A DNA stretch of 64,000 bases, from the NCBI RefSeq assembly GCF_026725475.1, contig NZ_CP109965.1:992001-1056000 (forward strand). The letters run 5' to 3'. Of the stretch, positions 25,968 through 35,129 are shown piece by piece (the first letter of the stretch is position 1; each line of letters begins with the position of its first letter). The notes under the pieces were generated by a model that made no database searches, was not told the origin of the DNA, and saw nothing but the letters and a program-made list of their open reading frames with translations. Source of the stretch: Catenovulum adriaticum (lineage in GTDB: Bacteria; Pseudomonadota; Gammaproteobacteria; Enterobacterales; Alteromonadaceae). The position numbers were made by a program, and so were the translations under genes.

Positions 25968-27635
25968 TTATTTGCGTCTTTGCTTATTGTCTTTATCAAA
26001 GATTAATTTTTTATATTGTTCATTTAGATCAGCTAGCCGTTGTTGTTGAATCTCAGGTAATTCAACACCTTGTAGATTATGAAACGCTTGTTTTACTTTT
26101 TTTAATAAATCATCTGGGTACTTATCTACTTTTTTAAATAGCTGTAAAATGGCTAAGATTAAATTTAATGTTCCTCCTGTGTTCATCGGCGCGCTCTGTA
26201 AAGCTTGCTCAAAACGTTGAGCGGCAAGGCGGTAATCGCCTTCTTTATAGGCGTATATCCCCTCTTTATTGAGTTCAGTAAAGGTTTGTTGTTTGTCTTG
26301 ATTTAAATCTTGCAAATGGGCCAAGCTATCTTTTACAAATTGATTGTCAGATGCTTGGTATTCGGGATGGTTAATAATTTGCTCAGCCATTTCAAACTCG
26401 CCAATGTTATACATAATAGATAAAGCATCAAAGCTGAGTTCATTTGGAATGTAATTGTGCTCTAAATTTTGAATGTGAGAATGCAGTTTATAAAACTGTC
26501 TTTTAGCCGTTAACAATTTATTATCCAATACCTCAATTTGCGCGCGACAAAGCTCTTCAAATAAGTTGTAGTTGTTTTTTAACTCTTTAATGTCATCATG
26601 CCGGCCGCGCTGCAATGCAAGCGATGCCTCTTGTTTGAGTTTGTTTTTTTCATGTTTATCATCACAATGCTGGGCAGCGGTAATTGTGGCTCTAATATAG
26701 TTAAAAAAGTGAACGGGATCTTGATAAACCGACTTTCGGCTCATTTCTAAAATCGCGAAACAAGCATCTTTTACAATATCATACATACCATTGAGTCGGG
26801 CGATGTCGCATAGTTGATATTGTCGCTCAATTGAATATGGTGATAACTCAACCGCTTTAATCGCCATCTCTAATGCATTGGGAAGCCTATTCATCCCCAC
26901 CAGTGCTTGCGCGGATAGATCATAAGCGTCTATAACGAGCGGGCTTTGTAAAATAACCTGGTGTGCCAGCTTTGCTGCAAGCGGGTAGCGCTTTTGATAC
27001 AGATAGGTTCTTGATAGTTGAACTTGCCCCCATGTGTAGGGTTTAACCTCAAGCAATTTGTTTAATAAATATTCGGCTTGGTCGTACAAACCAGCGTTGC
27101 AGAGCAATTCGGCGAGTAGATTGTTACAAGCATTGCGATATCGACTGTTCTCGCTGATTAGTGTACGGCATTCGGTGATGGCTCGGGTTGTGTCGCCTTT
27201 GTGCATGGCGCTAAATATAAATTTAAGTGCATGTCGCTTTTTGAAAGCTTTTTCTAAGCGTAACTTTAATACGTTTTGTGAAAAAGGCTTCATTAAGTAG
27301 TCATCTGGTTGCAGTTCAATTGCCCCTAAAACCATAGGGCGGTGGCTTTCACCTGTAACCATTACGGTTACGCAGCTAGGTTTTAATAATTTTTTTTGCT
27401 TGAGCTCTTCAATAAGCTGACGACCGTTTTTTCGGTGTCCACCTAAATTATAGTCAATTAATATGAAATCGTAATCCCGTTCTTTGCAGGCTTGTAGTGC
27501 TGCTTCACCTGTGGTCACCAGATTAATTTGCCGAATTCCTAAGTTGACCAAAATACCTTTAAGCATTAATTGAAATGGGCGCTGGTCGTCTACGACTAAA
27601 AAATTTTGTTCTGGGTAATTTAAATTGGATGACAT
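25968..27635 (-). CDS. Response regulator receiver with TPR repeats
   Basis: A 555-residue soluble protein. The N-terminal receiver (residues about 10-135) has acidic pair V-D-D, phospho-acceptor D61 (ILIDYNLGGHRKNG) and lysine in YLMKPFS. The rest is helical tetratricopeptide repeats, for example YDQAEYLLNKLLEVKPYTWGQVQLSRTYLYQKR and the last unit YKEGDYRLAAQRFEQALQSAPMN, which looks like a protein-interaction scaffold. No DNA-binding or enzymatic output domain is visible. Related receiver-TPR proteins are common in marine gammaproteobacteria; role unproven. Confidence 0.88.
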   Translation of the reverse strand: MSSNLNYPEQNFLVVDDQRPFQLMLKGILVNLGIRQINLVTTGEAALQACKERDYDFILIDYNLGGHRKNGRQLIEELKQKKLLKPSCVTVMVTGESHRPMVLGAIELQPDDYLMKPFSQNVLKLRLEKAFKKRHALKFIFSAMHKGDTTRAITECRTLISENSRYRNACNNLLAELLCNAGLYDQAEYLLNKLLEVKPYTWGQVQLSRTYLYQKRYPLAAKLAHQVILQSPLVIDAYDLSAQALVGMNRLPNALEMAIKAVELSPYSIERQYQLCDIARLNGMYDIVKDACFAILEMSRKSVYQDPVHFFNYIRATITAAQHCDDKHEKNKLKQEASLALQRGRHDDIKELKNNYNLFEELCRAQIEVLDNKLLTAKRQFYKLHSHIQNLEHNYIPNELSFDALSIMYNIGEFEMAEQIINHPEYQASDNQFVKDSLAHLQDLNQDKQQTFTELNKEGIYAYKEGDYRLAAQRFEQALQSAPMNTGGTLNLILAILQLFKKVDKYPDDLLKKVKQAFHNLQGVELPEIQQQRLADLNEQYKKLIFDKDNKQRRK

Positions 27636-27772
27636 AGCAAATAGATGAGTTGAATCAGTGGCTTTAGTATTTACTGAAAAAGCTTTGAGTACAAGCTTGA
27701 TTCACCGCTAACCTGATTTTTTACTGACACAATATACAAGCTGGAAGGATTAAAAATATAAGCTATAAAAGC

Positions 27773-27798
27773 AAAAACCCGCCATAAGGCGGGTTTTT
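27773..27798. terminator. Terminator downstream of tRNA-Tyr
   Basis: Perfect 11-bp stem AAAAACCCGCC / GGCGGGTTTTT with an ATAA loop; symmetrical, so it works on both strands, and lies seven bases beyond the tRNA 3' end. Confidence 0.85.
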
Positions 27799-27804
27799 AA
27801 ATAA

Positions 27805-27889
27805 TGGTGGAGGGAGCTGGATTCGAACCAGCGAAGGCGGAGCCGTCAGATTTACAGTCTGATCCCTTTGGCCACTCGGGAACCCCTCC
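27805..27889 (-). tRNA. tRNA-Tyr (anticodon GUA)
   Basis: An 85-nt class II tRNA with encoded CCA. Read on the minus strand it begins GGAGGGGTTCCCGAGTGG and ends with the T-arm GGTTCGAATCC and CTCCCTCCACCA. The anticodon loop is CTGTAAA within a perfect 5-bp stem, giving GUA, and a variable arm (CGGCTCCGCC) is present as expected for tRNA-Tyr in bacteria. The promoter is at 27903-27930, and the terminator at 27773-27798. It stands alone, not in a tRNA cluster. Confidence 0.97.
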
Positions 27890-27902
27890 GGAAGTGGGGC
27901 GC

Positions 27903-27930
27903 ATACTACCAAATAATTTTGATCTGTAAA
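27903..27930 (-). promoter_or_regulatory. Promoter of tRNA-Tyr with GC-rich discriminator
   Basis: On the minus strand TTTACA (-35), 16 bases, TAGTAT (-10), then a GCGCCCC discriminator and the tRNA 5' end about 13 bases on. A GC-rich discriminator is characteristic of stringently controlled stable-RNA promoters. Confidence 0.65.
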
Positions 27931-28007
27931 GTCTTTTTATTAAAAAATTAAAGTTATTTTTCAAATTGCCGATTAAATGAATAATCTTTATACGAATTGG
28001 TTTTTTT

Positions 28008-28520
28008 ATGTCCATTAGCTTTGAAAATCCGCTGAATGAATCTGCTTTTGCTGGTCGTTTGAATCAAGCAGTCAATGCGAATCAACGCTATGATTTTGCA
28101 CTGACTTTGGCTTGTTTAAGTCAAAATGTGGCGGAGCAGGCCCAATTTTCTTTGCCCGACGGACAAGCGAATGAAGAAAACGATGTTGAATCGCAATTAA
28201 AAGCCGAGTTAGGAGTTCATACATTTAATAAATTAGCGGCAGATGATAATGCATATTTAACGGCTGTTAATGCATCATATACCTTAAATCAAAGCGGCAT
28301 TTTACAAACTAAGTTACTCACTTATCTTCAGCCAGAAGCATTGTCGCAATTTAATGATAGTGAAAAGTTAGATGATACTTTAGTCGCAAATTTAGATCGC
28401 CATAGTTTATATCGATTGCAACAAGCAGATGCGCAAAATAAGGTTAACTCAAAACCTGAAGCGGATGCGACTCAGTTGTATGATATTTTAAATAAAATTA
28501 ATCATGTTCAAGTGGCTTAA
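28008..28520 (+). CDS. Hypothetical protein upstream of flhA
   Basis: A 170-residue acidic protein with no signal peptide or membrane segment; I recognise no family. The N-terminus (NPLNESAFAGRLNQAVNANQRYDFALTLACLSQN) and C-terminus (ATQLYDILNKINHV) look helical, the middle has an acidic stretch (NEENDVESQL). Codon use and ATG with a poor ribosome site resemble the surroundings. It lies between the tRNA-Tyr gene and flhA where flhB often lies in related genomes, and is separated from flhA by 175 bases containing a candidate sigma-54 promoter. Function unknown. Confidence 0.7.
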   Translation: MSISFENPLNESAFAGRLNQAVNANQRYDFALTLACLSQNVAEQAQFSLPDGQANEENDVESQLKAELGVHTFNKLAADDNAYLTAVNASYTLNQSGILQTKLLTYLQPEALSQFNDSEKLDDTLVANLDRHSLYRLQQADAQNKVNSKPEADATQLYDILNKINHVQVA

Positions 28521-28639
28521 ACTTTCAGCTGTTAACGTTTAATAATGCCAGTTATGTTCAATTTCTTAGCGCATCTCGCCAATAATAAATACCAACAATC
28601 AAATCAATTATCACCTCAATTAAATAAACTTGTCTAAAA

Positions 28640-28655
28640 TGGTCTAAGGTTTGCA
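28640..28655 (+). promoter_or_regulatory. Candidate sigma-54 promoter of flhA operon
   Basis: TGGTCTAAGGTTTGCA has GG and GC with the required 10-base spacing and an exact TTGCA -12 element; the -24 part keeps only TGG of TGGCAC. The predicted start at about 28665 lies some 30 bases before the flhA ATG. Middle flagellar genes, including flhA, are sigma-54-dependent in vibrios and relatives. Confidence 0.45.
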
Positions 28656-28695
28656 TTATTGCATTCAGCCTTTTTAACGCTGGATTTTTGACGAT

Positions 28696-30843
28696 ATGCA
28701 AATCGCTGATGTATTTCAAAAAATTAATTTAAATAAAAGCAGTTTTGACCAAGTCACAGGTCTTGGTGTCGCAATTTTTGTATTAGCGGTATTAGCTATG
28801 GTGGTATTACCGATACCAGCCTTGCTACTTGATATTTTGTTTTCTTTTAATATCGCTTTATCGATGGTGGTTTTATTAGTAGTGGTTTATTCATTAAAAC
28901 CACTTGAGTTTGGTTCTTTCCCTAGTGTTATTTTGATTGCAACCGTATTTCGTTTAGCCCTTAACATTGCATCTACGCGAGTTGTGTTATTGGAAGGCCA
29001 CAATGGTGGTGATGCTGCAGGTGAAGTGATAGCTTCATTTGGCGAGGTGGTGATTGGTGGTAACTATGCTGTAGGTTTAGTCGTTTTTGCCATTTTAATG
29101 ATTATTAATTTTAAGGTTGTTACCGCAGGTGCTGGACGTATATCTGAAGTAACAGCGCGCTTTACCTTAGATAGTTTACCGGGTAAACAGATGGCAATCG
29201 ATGCGGATTTAAATGCCGGTTTTATTACCCAGGAACAAGCAATTGCAAGACGTAAAGAAATAACTGAAGAAGCAGATTTTTATGGTTCTATGGATGGCGC
29301 CAGTAAATTTGTTAAAGGCGACGCTATTGCGGGTTTATTGATTATGATCATCAACATTGTTGGTGGTTTAATTATTGGTATGGTTCAACATGAATTAAGT
29401 TTTTCTGCTGCGATAGAAATCTACACCATGCTGACGATTGGCGATGGCTTGGTTGCGCAAATCCCCTCTTTATTATTGTCAGTTGCAACAGCAATCGTGG
29501 TAACACGTGAAAATAATGCAGTTCAACTTGGCGACCAATTATCAACGCAATTAGGCAATGCTAAAGCGCTTTATATTGCAGCCAGCATTTTATTTGTGAT
29601 GGGGGTTGTGCCTGGTATGCCACACATTGCATTTTTGTCATTAGCTTTTGCGTTGGCTGGTTTGGGATATTTTATGTCGCAGATGCGGGCCGACAGAAAA
29701 TCTAAAAAAGGCAGTTTAATGCCTAAAGGCAAATCAACGCCTGCAGGTCAGGCTCAAAATACACAAGCAAATGCTTTGCCCGCTAATAACACTTCAGAAC
29801 CTAAAGAAATTAGCTGGGATGATGTTCAACCTATGGATGTGATTGGGTTAGAAGTTGGTTATCGTTTGATCCCATTGGTAGATAAATCTCAAGGTGGGGA
29901 GTTATTGTCTAGGATTAAAGGTGTACGAAAGAAATTATCTCAGGATATGGGGTTTTTAGTACCAGCTGTGCATATTCGAGATAATTTAGATTTGTCGCCC
30001 AATATTTATCGTATTTCTTTAATGGGTGTGGTGATTGGTGAAGCTGAAATTTATCACGATCGTGAAATGGCCATTAACCCAGGCCAGGTATTTGGTAAGC
30101 TGCAGGGCATTAAAACTGTTGATCCCGCATTTGGCTTAGAGGCTATTTGGATTACCCCTGAGCAGCGAGAACAAGCGCAAACGTTAGGTTATACCGTTGT
30201 TGATTCCGCGACTGTCGTTGCGACTCATTTAAGTCAGCTCTTAACGAATAATGCATGGCAGCTTATTGGCCATGAAGAGGTTCAAAATTTATTAGATATG
30301 CTGGCTAAATCTTATCCTAAGTTGGTGGAAGGATTAGTGCCAGACATGCTTAATTTATCAACTGTGGTTAAAGTCTTTCAAAATTTATTGTTTGAAGGCG
30401 TCGTTATTCGAGATATGAGAACGATAGTTCAAACCTTAGTTGAGTATGCAACAAAAAGCCAAGATCCCGATGTTTTAACGGCTGCAGTACGTATTGCACT
30501 GCGACGATTAATAGTGCAAGAGCTTTCCAGCGGTTTGGATGAGTTACCTGTCATAACATTGGCGCCAGAGTTGGAGCAAATTTTGCATCAGTCAATGCAA
30601 GCTGGTGGTTCAGAGGGTGGTGGTATAGAACCTGGGTTAGCTGAGCGAATACAAACCGCGCTATCTCAGGCATCAGAGCAACAAGAAATGAACGGTGAAC
30701 CTGCGGTTTTATTAACCTCTGGGATATTACGTTCAGTGTTGGCTCGCTTTACCAAACACACAGTAACTGGATTACATGTATTGTCTTATCAAGAAATTCC
30801 GGATGATAAACAAATTCGGATTGTGAATTCGATAGGTCAGTAG
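28696..30843 (+). CDS. flhA: Flagellar biosynthesis protein FlhA
   Basis: A 715-residue inner-membrane part of the flagellar type III export gate. About eight membrane helices occupy residues 20-325, with the FHIPEP-type sequence LKPLEFGSFPSVILIATVFRLALNIASTR in the first third (family signature). The cytoplasmic FlhA-C starts near residue 365 (WDDVQPMDVIGLEVGYRLIPLVD) and carries the chaperone/substrate binding platform. Length is slightly above E. coli's 692. It begins the motility supercluster; flhB is not adjacent. Confidence 0.97.
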   Translation: MQIADVFQKINLNKSSFDQVTGLGVAIFVLAVLAMVVLPIPALLLDILFSFNIALSMVVLLVVVYSLKPLEFGSFPSVILIATVFRLALNIASTRVVLLEGHNGGDAAGEVIASFGEVVIGGNYAVGLVVFAILMIINFKVVTAGAGRISEVTARFTLDSLPGKQMAIDADLNAGFITQEQAIARRKEITEEADFYGSMDGASKFVKGDAIAGLLIMIINIVGGLIIGMVQHELSFSAAIEIYTMLTIGDGLVAQIPSLLLSVATAIVVTRENNAVQLGDQLSTQLGNAKALYIAASILFVMGVVPGMPHIAFLSLAFALAGLGYFMSQMRADRKSKKGSLMPKGKSTPAGQAQNTQANALPANNTSEPKEISWDDVQPMDVIGLEVGYRLIPLVDKSQGGELLSRIKGVRKKLSQDMGFLVPAVHIRDNLDLSPNIYRISLMGVVIGEAEIYHDREMAINPGQVFGKLQGIKTVDPAFGLEAIWITPEQREQAQTLGYTVVDSATVVATHLSQLLTNNAWQLIGHEEVQNLLDMLAKSYPKLVEGLVPDMLNLSTVVKVFQNLLFEGVVIRDMRTIVQTLVEYATKSQDPDVLTAAVRIALRRLIVQELSSGLDELPVITLAPELEQILHQSMQAGGSEGGGIEPGLAERIQTALSQASEQQEMNGEPAVLLTSGILRSVLARFTKHTVTGLHVLSYQEIPDDKQIRIVNSIGQ

Positions 30844-30892
30844 TGTCAAAATTTTGTCTGGATAGGTCATTTGCCTGTTCTTTGGAGGAAAG

Positions 30893-32314
30893 ATGAAAAT
30901 TAAACGTTTTGTTGCAAAAGATATCAGAGCGGCAATGCAAGAAATAAAAGCTTGCTTAGGCCCCGAAGCTATTATTATGTCTAATACAAAAGTAGCCGAG
31001 GGCGTTGAAGTTGTTGCTGCAGTAGATGAACAGCCTCAGCCTAAAGTTGAACAACCGGCTAAAGCTGCGACAAAACCTACTTCAAGACAAGCGGCATACA
31101 GACGCCATAATCAGCCAGAAGATTCTGCTATTTCGGCTGAAGAAGATGTGCAAGTATCCGATAGCTTACAATCATTATTAATGCGTCAGGCCACGCCTGA
31201 ATTTAAAAATCAGTATGCAAATAAGCAACATGCTGCTGCTCGAGCAAAAAAAATAGCTCAAGCAGTAGAGCAAACGCAGCTCGATAATCATGAATCTATT
31301 AACGATTGGTCGTTAAATCATCAAACAACACAAAGTTTAAGCAATCAAACACAACAAAGCACATCAAATACTGGGCAAACGACAGAACGCGAGCTACAAT
31401 CGATTAAATCAGAAATGGCGGAACTTAAGCATTTATTAAAGCATCAAGTGTCTGGATTAATGTGGCAAGAAATGGCGAGAAGCGAGCCAACCCGAGCTTA
31501 TATTGTTGACCGTTTAACTCGAATGGGTATAGCAGCGCAAGTTGCTGAACAAGTTGCTAGCTTTATGCCTGAAGGGATTGAAGACCATCAGGCATGGGAT
31601 AGCGCGCTTGAATTATTAAGTGGGCAAATCAATGTGACTAATAACGACATTATGCGTCGTGGTGGTGTGGTTGCATTATTAGGACCAACTGGCGTTGGAA
31701 AAACAACGACGGTAGCTAAACTTGCTGCTCATTTTGCTAAAAAACATGGCGCAGACTCAGTTGCCTTGGTGACAACAGACAGTTATCGTATTGGTGCTCA
31801 TGAGCAATTACAAACGTATGCTCGGATTATTGGTTGTCCATGTAAAGTGGTTCGCCATGAAGATGAATTAGCCGACACTTTGCATCAATTAAGAAACCGA
31901 AAATTAATCTTAATTGATACTGCAGGGGTAGGCCAAAGAGATGTTCGTTTAGCTGAACAACTTGATAGTTTAATGCGATCAACTCAAATTAAAATTAGAA
32001 ATTATTTAGTATTGCAAGCAACGTCGCAGCAAAGTGTCTTAATGGAAACCGTGCAACAGTTTAAGCGTACTAACTTAACTGGTTGTATTTTCACCAAATT
32101 AGATGAATGCATGAGTTTGGGAGAAATTATTAGTGTTGCCATTCAAAATGCGTTGCCAATAGGGTATCTTACGGATGGTCAGCGAGTGCCGGAAGATATT
32201 AAAGCTGCAACTGCGCAATATTTAATCGACCAGGCTGCCGGTTATATGGATGAAAATGAATTTTCTCATCCTCACTGGTTTACAGATAGCTCAAGACAAC
32301 CTATATATAAATAA
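30893..32314 (+). CDS. flhF: Flagellar biosynthesis GTPase FlhF
   Basis: A 473-residue SRP-type GTPase that marks the pole for flagellum assembly. The N-terminal basic B domain (KIKRFVAKDIRAAMQEIK) is followed by a Gln/Thr-rich linker of about 150 residues and the NG domain with P-loop GPTGVGKTTT at 264-273, DSYRIGAHEQLQ, DTAGVGQRD and TKLDE. ATG 30893 follows a GGAGGAAAG site. Presence of FlhF with FlhG predicts polar flagellation. Confidence 0.97.
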   Translation: MKIKRFVAKDIRAAMQEIKACLGPEAIIMSNTKVAEGVEVVAAVDEQPQPKVEQPAKAATKPTSRQAAYRRHNQPEDSAISAEEDVQVSDSLQSLLMRQATPEFKNQYANKQHAAARAKKIAQAVEQTQLDNHESINDWSLNHQTTQSLSNQTQQSTSNTGQTTERELQSIKSEMAELKHLLKHQVSGLMWQEMARSEPTRAYIVDRLTRMGIAAQVAEQVASFMPEGIEDHQAWDSALELLSGQINVTNNDIMRRGGVVALLGPTGVGKTTTVAKLAAHFAKKHGADSVALVTTDSYRIGAHEQLQTYARIIGCPCKVVRHEDELADTLHQLRNRKLILIDTAGVGQRDVRLAEQLDSLMRSTQIKIRNYLVLQATSQQSVLMETVQQFKRTNLTGCIFTKLDECMSLGEIISVAIQNALPIGYLTDGQRVPEDIKAATAQYLIDQAAGYMDENEFSHPHWFTDSSRQPIYK

Positions 32315-32318
32315 ATTT

Positions 32319-33191
32319 ATGATATTAAATAACCAGTTAGGTGATCAAGCAAGTGGCCTTCGAACAATGAAACAAAGCGCGAATGAAAGAATTAAAGTAA
32401 TTGCGGTCACCGGCGGAAAAGGCGGTGTTGGTAAAAGCAATGTGTCTTTAAACATGGCGGTTTCGATGGCTCAGCAAGGTAAACGCGTTTTAGTTTTTGA
32501 TGCGGATTTAGGTTTGGCCAATGTGGATGTTATGTTGGGCTTGCGAGTTGAAAAAAACTTATCTCACTTGTTAGCTGGTGAATGTGAACTTGACGATATT
32601 TTAATTACCGGCCCACAAGGCATTAAAATTGTGCCAGCCACTTCAGGTACGCGTAATATGGTTGAACTATCGACTCAAGAGCATGCTGGTTTAATTCGTT
32701 CATTTAGTGAGCTTAAACAAGAGTTTGACGTATTAATCGTCGATACTGCAGCTGGCATTTCAGACATGGTGCTTAGTTTTTCACGCGCAGCGCAAGATGT
32801 CATGGTAGTGGTATGTGATGAACCTTCATCCATTACCGATGCTTATGCATTGATTAAAGTATTGAATCGTGATTACAATGTTTTTCGTTTTAAAATTGTG
32901 GCTAACATGGTTCGCTCTATGCGTGAAGGGCAGGAATTATTCGCGAAGTTGTCTAAAGTGTCCGATCGGTTTTTGGATGTTGCATTGGATTTAGTGGCTA
33001 TTATTCCATTTGATGAAAATGTTCGTAAATCTGTTCGTCGACAAAAAACGATTGTCGAAGCATTTCCTAAATCGCCCGCATCTATGGCGTTTAAAACCTT
33101 AGCTTCTCGAGCCGGAAAATGGCCAACCCCTGAAAGCGCAACAGGTCATTTAGAATTTTTTATTGAACAATTGGTCTCTCCGGGAGTGTAG
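32319..33191 (+). CDS. flhG: Flagellum number regulator FlhG (FleN, MinD-like ATPase)
   Basis: About 290 residues from the ATG at 32319, which gives an N-terminus containing DQASGLR (residues 9-15), the DQAxxLR motif that stimulates FlhF GTPase; the frame is open from 32250 but that start would overlap flhF by 65 bases and is rejected. Deviant Walker A TGGKGGVGKS is at 31-40, with DADLGLANVDVMLGL and VDTAAGISD. The start lacks an evident ribosome site, and translation is probably coupled to flhF, which stops five bases earlier. Confidence 0.95.
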   Translation: MILNNQLGDQASGLRTMKQSANERIKVIAVTGGKGGVGKSNVSLNMAVSMAQQGKRVLVFDADLGLANVDVMLGLRVEKNLSHLLAGECELDDILITGPQGIKIVPATSGTRNMVELSTQEHAGLIRSFSELKQEFDVLIVDTAAGISDMVLSFSRAAQDVMVVVCDEPSSITDAYALIKVLNRDYNVFRFKIVANMVRSMREGQELFAKLSKVSDRFLDVALDLVAIIPFDENVRKSVRRQKTIVEAFPKSPASMAFKTLASRAGKWPTPESATGHLEFFIEQLVSPGV

Positions 33192-33197
33192 TCTGTT

Positions 33198-33920
33198 GTG
33201 AATAAAGTGGCTGCTTATCAATCTGTTAATCAAAAACAAGCATTTGTAGAGCTGCATGCTGGCCTAGTTAAACGTATTGCTCATCATATGATGGCAAGGT
33301 TACCTGCAAGCGTTCAAGTAGATGATTTAATTCAAGCTGGTATGATAGGCCTGCTTGAAGCGTCAAAGAATTTTGATGGTAGCAAAGGCGCAAGTTTTGA
33401 GACGTTTGCTGGAATTCGGATTCGAGGCGCCATGTTAGACGAAATTCGCCGTGGCGATTGGGTGCCGCGTTCAGTCCACAAAAATAGCCGACTTATCGCG
33501 AAAGCGATTAATGATGTTGAAAATGAAACTGGGCGTGATGCGCGTGATATTGAAGTTGCTGAAAAATTAGAGTTAAGCATTAATGACTACCATCATATTT
33601 TAAATGATGTAAATAGTGGTAAGATTATAGGAATAGAAGATCTTGGTGTTACTGAAGATGTGATTGGTAGCTCTGATGATAAACATCAAGATGAACCATT
33701 TGAAGATATTGCTCACGGTGCGTTTCAGAGCGAATTAGTTAAAGCGATAGAAACACTACCAGAAAGAGAAGCATTAGTGCTCTCTTTATATTATGATGAA
33801 GAATTGAATTTAAAAGAAATTGGTGCCGTTATTGATGTGAGTGAATCTCGAGTGAGTCAAATTCATAGTCAAGCAATGCACAGATTAAAAGCAAAATTAA
33901 ATAGCTGGCAACAGATATAA
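33198..33920 (+). CDS. fliA: RNA polymerase sigma factor for flagellar genes (sigma-28)
   Basis: A 240-residue sigma-70 family factor directing late flagellar and chemotaxis promoters. Region 2 is ARLPASVQVDDLIQAGMIGLLEASKNFD and IRIRGAMLDEIRRGDWVPRSV; region 4 is ALVLSLYYDEELNLKEIGAVIDVSESRVSQIHSQA. It uses a GTG start at 33198; no ATG in frame would keep region 1. Its position between flhG and cheY is the standard one. Confidence 0.97.
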   Translation: MNKVAAYQSVNQKQAFVELHAGLVKRIAHHMMARLPASVQVDDLIQAGMIGLLEASKNFDGSKGASFETFAGIRIRGAMLDEIRRGDWVPRSVHKNSRLIAKAINDVENETGRDARDIEVAEKLELSINDYHHILNDVNSGKIIGIEDLGVTEDVIGSSDDKHQDEPFEDIAHGAFQSELVKAIETLPEREALVLSLYYDEELNLKEIGAVIDVSESRVSQIHSQAMHRLKAKLNSWQQI

Positions 33921-33965
33921 AAATTATTATTAATCCATGAGATAATCTCAGAGGCGGAGGAAGCT

Positions 33966-34349
33966 TTGGATACAAATATGAAAGTTTTGGTTGTAGATGA
34001 TTTTTCAACCATGAGGCGTATTATTAAAAACTTGCTGAGAGATTTAGGGTTCACTAATGTCTCTGAAGCGGATGATGGCGCCACGGCATTGCCAATGTTA
34101 CAAAATGGCGATTTTGAATTTGTGGTGACTGATTGGAATATGCCAGGTATGCAAGGCATTGATTTATTAAAAGCAATTCGAGCGGATGAGCGGTTAAAAA
34201 ATATTCCGGTTTTAATGGTGACTGCTGAAGCGAAAAAAGAACAAATTATTGCAGCAGCCCAAGCGGGTGTAAATGGTTATATTGTTAAACCTTTTACCGC
34301 TGCAACCCTAAAGGAAAAGTTAGACAAGGTTTTTGAGCGTTTAGCTTAA
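33966..34349 (+). CDS. cheY: Chemotaxis response regulator CheY
   Basis: A 127-residue receiver that carries phosphate from CheA to the flagellar switch. Functional residues: D11/D12 acidic pair, D56 (VVTDWNMPG), T86 (MVTAEAKKE) and K108 (IVKPFT), with closeness to E. coli CheY over the whole length. The start is TTG 33966: GGAGG at 33956-33960 stands five bases before it, whereas the internal ATG at 33978 is 17 bases away. This small unusual-start signal decides the N-terminus. Confidence 0.97.
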   Translation: MDTNMKVLVVDDFSTMRRIIKNLLRDLGFTNVSEADDGATALPMLQNGDFEFVVTDWNMPGMQGIDLLKAIRADERLKNIPVLMVTAEAKKEQIIAAAQAGVNGYIVKPFTAATLKEKLDKVFERLA

Positions 34350-34370
34350 TTAGGTATCAGGAGAACACCA

Positions 34371-35114
34371 TTGTTACCTAATGAACCGTTAATTAGCCTT
34401 GAAGACGCAAAACAGTTAGTTAGTTTGCTTGAGCGGGGTGAAAACCAAGCCGCTAATGACATTTTGCAAAAAGTGACACAAGCAACGTCTGAAGAGCTGT
34501 TTGCTCAAGTTGGTAAATTAACTCGACAATTACATGATTCTTTGGGCAGCTTCCAATTAGATATGCGCATTGCTGATTTGGCTAATGAAGATATTCCTGA
34601 TGCCCAAACCCGGCTTGCCTATGTAATGGATATGACCGAAAAAGCAGCAAATCAAACAATGGATGCTGTTGATGCTTGTTTACCAATCGCCTCTGATTTA
34701 AATAAGAATATTCAAGAAATTATCCCAACTTGGGATAAATTAATGAATCGTCAAATTGAGTTGAGCGAATTTAAGAGTCTATGTTACAGCGTTAATCATA
34801 TACTGCACCAGTCTGAGAAAGATTCCCAAAGCCTACAAACTCAACTTAACGAAGTTTTAATGGCGCAAGGCTTTCAGGATTTAACCGGACAAGTAATACG
34901 CAGAGTTATTGAATTGGTTAAAGAAGTTGAAGATAACTTGATTCACTTATTAACCGTATTTGGCACACCACAACAAGAACAACAATCACAACCAGCCGAA
35001 CCAACGACAATAAATAAAGGCGCTGAAGGCCCAATTATCGATGCAGAAGAAAGAACTGATGCCGTGGCGAGCCAAGATGAAGTTGATGATTTGTTATCCA
35101 GTTTAGGTTTTTAA
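34371..35114 (+). CDS. cheZ: Protein phosphatase CheZ
   Basis: A 247-residue helical-hairpin phosphatase that dephosphorylates CheY. The catalytic loop region is FQDLTGQVIRRVIELV, with the conserved glutamine in GFQDLTGQ. The extreme C-terminus DEVDDLLSSLGF matches the CheY-binding tail known from enteric CheZ. The start is TTG 34371 with AGGAG at 34359-34363, seven bases upstream; the only nearby ATG is out of frame. Co-transcribed with cheY and cheA. Confidence 0.96.
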   Translation: MLPNEPLISLEDAKQLVSLLERGENQAANDILQKVTQATSEELFAQVGKLTRQLHDSLGSFQLDMRIADLANEDIPDAQTRLAYVMDMTEKAANQTMDAVDACLPIASDLNKNIQEIIPTWDKLMNRQIELSEFKSLCYSVNHILHQSEKDSQSLQTQLNEVLMAQGFQDLTGQVIRRVIELVKEVEDNLIHLLTVFGTPQQEQQSQPAEPTTINKGAEGPIIDAEERTDAVASQDEVDDLLSSLGF

Positions 35115-35129
35115 TAGGGGACGAGTTCC

